A stretch of DNA of 9,636 bases. Source: an uncultured Planctomycetaceae bacterium (lineage in GTDB: Bacteria > Planctomycetota > Planctomycetia > Pirellulales > JACPPG01). This document shows positions 6,791 through 9,636 of the stretch, one piece after another. The stretch's first letter is position 1, and each line of letters opens with the position of its first letter. The stretch covers positions 1-9,636 of the forward strand of contig CAMFLN010000059.1 in assembly GCA_945957305.1 (NCBI GenBank). Reading direction: 5' to 3'. The notes below the pieces were generated by a model. That model did no database searches. It saw only the letters and a program-made list of their open reading frames with translations, and was not told the origin of the DNA. A program made the translations under genes and the position numbers.

Positions 6791-6805
6791 TCGCCCGCCG
6801 GGCGA
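6791..6805. repeat. Perfect palindrome in the DUF1501 leader
   Basis: TCGCCCG (6791-6797) and CGGGCGA (6799-6805) are exact reverse complements around a single central C. It lies downstream of the promoter candidate and 46 bases before the ATG. It could be an operator, or a short stem in the transcript. GC-rich chance is the alternative. Confidence 0.35.
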
Positions 6806-6850
6806 GGCTTGGCGCTCCTGCCTTTTAGCCCCTGCCTATTGCCTGCCCGC

Positions 6851-8284
6851 ATGACCGCATCGCGATCGACTCTTTCTGACGGCACTTACGGCTGCGCCGA
6901 TTTTCGTCGCGCGCGCTTGCTGGGACGTCGCCAGGTGCTGCAGGCTGGTTGCCTGGGGGCCTTGGGGCTGGGCCTGGACAAACTTTTTGCCGCGCAAGCT
7001 GTGGCGGACACCCTGGCGTCGCCCGCTGCGGCGGCGCAGGGCTTCGGCCGGGCAAAAGCTTGTATCTTTCTTTTTATGTGGGGCGGTCCCAGCCAACTGG
7101 ACACGTTTGATCCCAAGCCTCGCGCCCCGGCCGAAGTTCGCGGACCTTTTCAGCCGATTTCGACCGCCGTCCCGGGTATGCAAATCAGCGAGCACTTTCA
7201 GCGCGTAGCCCAGCTGACTGACCGGCTGGCCATCATCCGTTCGCTGTCGCACGACGACCCGGCGCATTTATCTAGCGGCCATACGACGCTGACGGGCCAT
7301 CTGGCGCCGGTTATCAAGAGTGATGCTGAACCGCCCAGCGATCGTGACACGCCCCATTTGGGCTCGGTGGTCGCGCGGTTGAAAACATCAAGTGGGACGG
7401 TGCCCCCCTTCGTGACGCTACCGTGGATGGCATTTCATCCCGCGGCGCCCGGTGGGCGTGCACCGGGACAGACGGCCGGCTGGCTGGGACGCCGCTACGA
7501 TCCGCTTTTGATCCAGGGGGATCCCAACGCCGCCGATTGGCGCGTGGCGGAATTGTCGCTGGGCGATGATATTACGCTCGGGCGGATGGAAAGCCGCAAA
7601 GAGTTGCTCGCCACGATTGACCATCAACGAGAGTTAGCCGAGCAAGCGGCGGCACTGGGGGTGGCGGAGTTCAAGCAACAAGCGCTCGGCTTGCTGAGCG
7701 CCCCGGCGGCTCGCCAGGCCTTTGACCTTGCGGCGGAATCGGCGGCCACGCGCGATCGCTACGGACGACACATCCACGGCCAGTCGGTTTTGTTGGCGCG
7801 TCGCCTGGTCGAACACGGAGTAAAACTCGTCTCGGTTAATTGGCACAACGACGGGCGAAACTTCTGGGACACGCACGGCAATAATTTCAACCGTCTCAAA
7901 GACGACCTGATTCCGCCAGCGGATCAGGCCCTGTCGGCACTGCTCGAGGATCTCGCAGCGCGCGGGCTGCTGGACGAAACGATCGTGGCCTGGGTGGGTG
8001 AGTTCGGCCGCCGTCCCCAGATCACAGCCCAGCATGCCGGCCGCGACCATTGGCCGCGCTGTTACAGCGGTCTGCTGGCGGGAGGCGGAATTCGCGGCGG
8101 CGCCATTTACGGCGCCAGCGACTCGCAGGCCGCCCTGCCGGCCGAGCTGGCTTGCTCGCCGCAGGATTATGCTGCGACGATCTACCATGCCTTGGGAATC
8201 GATCCTGGTATGAAATTGCCGGATCGCGTGGGGCGGCCACTCGCTGTGTGCCAGGGGCGGGCGCTTTTACCCCTTTTCACATAA
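6851..8284 (+). CDS. DUF1501 protein with Tat-type signal (alkaline phosphatase/sulfatase-like fold), 477 aa
   Basis: An exported DUF1501 protein, a family expanded in planctomycetes and placed in the alkaline phosphatase/sulfatase-like superfamily. The N-terminus has a twin-arginine motif GRRQVLQ (R26, R27) before a hydrophobic stretch, so it is probably exported folded. Family signatures appear in order: FMWGGPSQLDTFDPKP (D84), SHDDPAHLSSGHTTLTG, WDTHGNNF (339-346, D340 and H342), GEFGRRPQ (E384) and GRDHWP (D399, H400). These Asp/His/Glu residues are the likely metal-site positions by family logic. The substrate is unknown, and a sulfate or phosphate ester is only a guess. ATG 6851 is preferred because it puts the Tat motif near the N-terminus, although no clear Shine-Dalgarno precedes it. 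The frame is open back to ATG 6740, which would bury the Tat motif. The PPC gene follows after 247 bases on the same strand. Confidence 0.93.
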   Translation: MTASRSTLSDGTYGCADFRRARLLGRRQVLQAGCLGALGLGLDKLFAAQAVADTLASPAAAAQGFGRAKACIFLFMWGGPSQLDTFDPKPRAPAEVRGPFQPISTAVPGMQISEHFQRVAQLTDRLAIIRSLSHDDPAHLSSGHTTLTGHLAPVIKSDAEPPSDRDTPHLGSVVARLKTSSGTVPPFVTLPWMAFHPAAPGGRAPGQTAGWLGRRYDPLLIQGDPNAADWRVAELSLGDDITLGRMESRKELLATIDHQRELAEQAAALGVAEFKQQALGLLSAPAARQAFDLAAESAATRDRYGRHIHGQSVLLARRLVEHGVKLVSVNWHNDGRNFWDTHGNNFNRLKDDLIPPADQALSALLEDLAARGLLDETIVAWVGEFGRRPQITAQHAGRDHWPRCYSGLLAGGGIRGGAIYGASDSQAALPAELACSPQDYAATIYHALGIDPGMKLPDRVGRPLAVCQGRALLPLFT

Positions 8285-8300
8285 AGAGATAAAAAGGCTT

Positions 8301-8338
8301 TATTGTTTGACAATCGCCTGCGCGGCGGTTTAAGGTCA
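8301..8338 (+). promoter_or_regulatory. Candidate promoter of the PPC-domain gene
   Basis: A perfect TTGACA -35 box (8307-8312), a 16-base spacer and TTTAAG (8329-8334, 4/6 to TATAAT) lie 23 bases after the DUF1501 stop. The block also shares TATTGTT and TTAAGRTCA, at nearly the same spacing, with the region upstream of the DUF1501 gene. If used, it gives the PPC gene its own transcript with a leader of about 190 bases. Confidence 0.45.
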
Positions 8339-8416
8339 TGGTTGCCGGAACGTGTCGCAGGGGATTGCAACGACGCGGCTGGCCCATTGATCGTCCCACC
8401 AAGAGTTGAACGACAT

Positions 8417-8445
8417 CGCGTGACCCGCAAACCCGCGGGGTCGCG
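8417..8445 (+). other. GC-rich hairpin in the PPC gene leader
   Basis: CGCGTGACCCGC (8417-8428) pairs with GCGGGGTCGCG (8435-8445) over about ten pairs with one bulge and a six-base loop. No T-run follows, so it is not an intrinsic terminator. It may be a leader structure, mRNA processing or stability element, or simply GC-rich chance. Confidence 0.35.
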
Positions 8446-8531
8446 TCCTACCCGCCTGACCAGAATCACCACGGCTTCGGCCGGCACGCCACGCCATAAC
8501 CCGGGGGGCGGTTGCAGACCGCATTTCTCCC

Positions 8532-9636
8532 ATGCGTTTTTTGTTGTTACAGCTCAGATTTTCATCCGTGCTGCAGCTAGCAGCGATTTGCTGCATCGCG
8601 GCAAGCGCCCAGGCTCAGGCTCCGTCGCTCAGCCATACTGTACCCAGCGCGCTGGTGGCGGGTCAGACCTCGGACATTGTGCTGAACGGTGGCAACCTTG
8701 CGAACCCAACCGGCGTGTGGTGGAGCATGGCCGGCGAGGCCACGCTGACACCCGGCGTGGACAAGAACGGGACCGAAGCAGGGCAAGTCAGCTACCGGGT
8801 GACGCTGCCGCCGACCGTGCCCGTGGGCATCTACGGTTTGCGTTTGGCGACAGGCGGAGGCATCTCGAACCTGCGGCTGGTGATGGTCGACGACCTGCCG
8901 ACTGGCTACGACAACAGCGCAAACAAGTCCTTGGAAACCGCGCAAGAGATTTCGGTTCCGGTGGCCATCGACGGGGCCTGCGAAGCCGAGAGCTATGACT
9001 ACTACAAGATCAACGGCGTCGCGGGGCAACGCATCACTGTCGAAGTCGTGGCCCGCCGGTTGGGCTATCCGCTCGATCCGGTGATCCGCTTGTTGGATGC
9101 GACCGGCCGTGAATTGGCATACAGCGACGATGCACCGGGCATTGGTGCTGACTGTCGCTTTGCCTACACGTTGCCGACTGTGGGAACGTACTTCCTGGAA
9201 TTGCGCGATATTCGCTACCAAGGCGGGGGCACGCATCGCTACCGCATGCGGATAGGGAATTTCCCCCTCGCGTCGACGACTTATCCGCTGGGAGGACGTC
9301 GCGGCGCAAGCGCCAAGGTCGAGGTAGCCGGTTACACGTCGGACGAGCTACCACCGATGAACGTGCCGATCGCCTCGAATGAAACTGCCGAACGAATTCC
9401 GCTGGCCGCCCGCTTTCCGACCGGGCAAGGCTCGACCATGCTCAGCCTGGCGACGGAAGGCGTGAACGAGCAAGTGGAGTTCGAAGCGAACGACACTCCC
9501 GAGACAGCCTCGCCGATCACTTTGCCAGGAGCCGTTAACGGTCGTTTCGCCACCGCCAAGGACCGCGATTTTTACCAGTTCGAAGCCAAGCAAGGCCAAC
9601 GCTGGGTTTTTGCCGGCAAAACGCGCAGCCTCGGTT
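8532..9636 (+). CDS. Secreted protein with pre-peptidase C-terminal (PPC) domains, partial at 3' end
   Basis: The reading frame is open from ATG 8532 to the window edge (368 codons plus one base) with no stop, so the C-terminus is missing. Residues 1-30 form a signal peptide (MRFLLLQLRF start, hydrophobic core, AQAQA cleavage region). Residues about 33-120 look like an Ig/IPT-type beta-sandwich. A PPC-like domain follows at about 131-243 (SLETAQEISVP, then ESYDYYKINGVAGQ, and a closing GTYFLELRD strand). A second PPC domain opens at 319 with NDTPETASPI and DRDFYQFEAKQGQ and is cut off. PPC domains are beta-rich accessory modules found in secreted planctomycete proteins, where their role is binding or structural rather than known catalysis. 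There is no clear Shine-Dalgarno, and the start is chosen by the signal peptide. It lies downstream of DUF1501 and may act with it at the envelope. Confidence 0.9.
   Translation, partial: MRFLLLQLRFSSVLQLAAICCIAASAQAQAPSLSHTVPSALVAGQTSDIVLNGGNLANPTGVWWSMAGEATLTPGVDKNGTEAGQVSYRVTLPPTVPVGIYGLRLATGGGISNLRLVMVDDLPTGYDNSANKSLETAQEISVPVAIDGACEAESYDYYKINGVAGQRITVEVVARRLGYPLDPVIRLLDATGRELAYSDDAPGIGADCRFAYTLPTVGTYFLELRDIRYQGGGTHRYRMRIGNFPLASTTYPLGGRRGASAKVEVAGYTSDELPPMNVPIASNETAERIPLAARFPTGQGSTMLSLATEGVNEQVEFEANDTPETASPITLPGAVNGRFATAKDRDFYQFEAKQGQRWVFAGKTRSLG

Larger units (their letters stand above)
6504..6850. other. Divergent intergenic region (347 bases) between NIPSNAP and DUF1501 genes
   Basis: No gene is supported here. 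It holds a promoter candidate for each flanking gene and a perfect inverted repeat at 6791-6805. TTTCG occurs four times in 33 bases (6762, 6773, 6778, 6790). The + frame of the DUF1501 gene stays open back to an ATG at 6740, but that stretch reads as a Pro/Arg/Gly-rich extension with no family match and is treated as leader. Confidence 0.55.

Noticed and set aside
6740..6850. Upstream ATG 6740 as the start of the DUF1501 protein
   Set aside because: It would place the twin-arginine motif at about residue 63 behind a Pro/Gly-rich stretch; the start at 6851 gives a normal Tat n-region.
8303..8998. Arg-rich plus-strand frame overlapping the PPC gene start
   Set aside because: The frame beginning at 8532 has a signal peptide and PPC motifs; the overlapping frame is low-complexity and featureless.

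Overview
The window looks like a piece of a planctomycete chromosome (Planctomycetota, probably a Pirellulales-like lineage). The basis is the combination of protein families. There is a secreted 'PVC-type' dehydrogenase/HEAT/cytochrome c protein with a C-terminal CxxCH, a DUF1501 protein with an N-terminal twin-arginine segment, a secreted pre-peptidase C-terminal (PPC) domain protein, a membrane-anchored NIPSNAP protein, and a small HTH plus Cys4 protein of a type I associate with planctomycetes. The DNA is GC-rich and Shine-Dalgarno sequences are weak or absent at several starts. I see no phage, transposon, CRISPR, tRNA or rRNA.

Layout: 16-351 (+) is a small HTH/zinc-ribbon protein. 483-3482 (+) is a 999-residue secreted heme protein. 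3528-4151 (-) is a YugP-type membrane zinc metallopeptidase, convergent with the heme protein. 4152-4601 is a divergent non-coding stretch. 4602-5744 (+) is a lipoprotein-like protein of unknown function with CGG..H motifs, closed by a strong intrinsic terminator at 5754-5804. 5829-5935 is a palindromic intergenic repeat built from a CGCAGAT heptamer at 9-base spacing. 6003-6503 (-) is a NIPSNAP protein. 6504-6850 is a divergent non-coding stretch. 6851-8284 (+) is the DUF1501 protein. 8532 to the window end (+) is a PPC-domain protein cut off by the window edge.

Most gene products carry a signal peptide, Tat signal, lipobox or membrane anchor, so this is a cell-envelope or exported-protein neighbourhood. 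The only plausible co-functional group is DUF1501 followed by the PPC protein, in the same direction. Even there the 247-base gap holds a good -35 box and its own hairpin, so the PPC gene may be transcribed separately. No complete new system is evident. The points most worth a second look are the heptamer-built palindrome, the CGG..H lipoprotein, and a promoter-like block shared by the DUF1501 and PPC genes.
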